In this document: positions 63,767 through 64,000 of the stretch, in pieces
Layout: the number at the start of each line of letters is the position of its first letter
Position numbering within the stretch: position 1 is the stretch's first letter
Assembly: GCA_947471745.1 (NCBI GenBank)
Contig: CANJKZ010000958.1
Span: 62,001 to 126,000 of the forward strand
Direction of reading: 5' to 3'
DNA length: 64,000 bases
From: Closterium sp. Naga37s-1
Lineage: Eukaryota > Streptophyta > Zygnematophyceae > Desmidiales > Closteriaceae
Made by a program: the position numbers and the translations under genes
Notes under the pieces: generated by a model
What the model was told of the DNA's origin: nothing
Databases searched by the model: none
What the model saw: the letters and a program-made list of their open reading frames with translations, nothing else

Positions 63767-64000
63767 GCCGGGCGCGGGCTAGGTACGGGGCCGGGCGTGG
63801 GCTAGGTACGGGGCCGAGCGCGGGCTAGGTACGGGCAGCGCGGGCTAGGTACGGGCCGGTCGCGGGCTAGGTGCAGGGCCGGGCGCGGGCTAGGTACGGG
63901 GCCGGGCGCTGTGCGAGGGACGGGGCCGAGCTCTGGGCGAGGGACGGGCCGGGCACGGGCTAGGTACGGGCCGGGCGCGGGCTAGGTACGGGGCCGAGCG
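63767..64000 (-). repeat. C5 leader, right part
   Basis: Continuation of the GGGCCGGGCGCGGGCTAGGTACGG array after C6, running off the window. The same unit type fills 22330-22860 in C3b. Confidence 0.8.

Larger units (their letters stand above)
49955..64000 (-). mobile_element. Copia element C5, interrupted by C6, running off the window
   Basis: 3' LTR at about 49955-50076, polypurine tract 50077-50088, body 50305-55935, leader 55936-56295 continuing at 63767-64000. The leader is split by C6 (target duplication ATCGG). The 5' LTR is outside the window. It sits at the end of GY1 Pol. Its RT, hinge and leader repeats are closest to those of C3b and C6. Confidence 0.85.

Overview
The window is nuclear DNA of a streptophyte (plant-lineage) organism, almost filled by LTR retrotransposons nested inside one another. 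Evidence for the lineage: a WRKY transcription factor with an intron at the conserved Arg codon, GT-AG introns, primer-binding sites matching initiator tRNA-Met as in plant elements, and plant-type Ty1/copia and Ty3/gypsy elements. From memory, the Gly-tract Gag proteins resemble those abundant in the zygnematophyte alga Closterium. That placement is inference.

Layout: 18-229 is an LTR of an element lying to the left. 715-7778 is a complete minus-strand copia element (C1; target-site duplication GGAAC). 9020-10545 is a host WRKY gene whose 3' end is fused to C2, a 3'-truncated minus-strand copia element (about 10500-16983). 17019-17543 is a small TA-flanked terminal-inverted-repeat element. 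About 17736-27974 is a decayed plus-strand copia element (C3a). It is interrupted by C3b (about 18990-23084, minus, fused head-on) and by a coding-less LTR element, LARD-1 (25406-27699, TGAAC), which itself holds a solo LTR (26637-27502). 28111-30895 is a host gene on the minus strand, probably the ribosome-biogenesis factor SLX9, with amplified exons. From 32210 to the right edge runs one broken gypsy element (GY1). It carries C4 (33549-39897, CAGCT, itself hit by LARD-2 at 37527-39816, GTACT), an intact young copia CopA (42767-49249, GTGGG), and C5 (about 49955 to beyond 64000), whose leader is hit by C6 (56296-63761, ATCGG).

C1-C6 are one clade. They share short LTRs (about 125-160 bp), a Gag with a poly-Gly tract and an unusual C-X13-C-X3-H-X4-C knuckle, a DSGAS protease, an HHCC/DDE integrase, a Gly/Ala-rich hinge, then RT (YVDD) and RNase H. 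Each has its own GC-rich tandem-repeat leader between primer-binding site and gag. Sequence-level signals that look new: a hairpin plus GGGCCCACC just after the primer-binding site, shared by autonomous and coding-less elements; two covarying GGYC-TTGT-GRCC hairpins before the polypurine tract; and a QQLxxW motif that occurs in both Gag and the Pol hinge and varies in parallel between lineages.

Only CopA has a fully open polyprotein. C6 has a single one-base frameshift. All other elements are pseudogenes. I saw no rRNA, tRNA or CRISPR.
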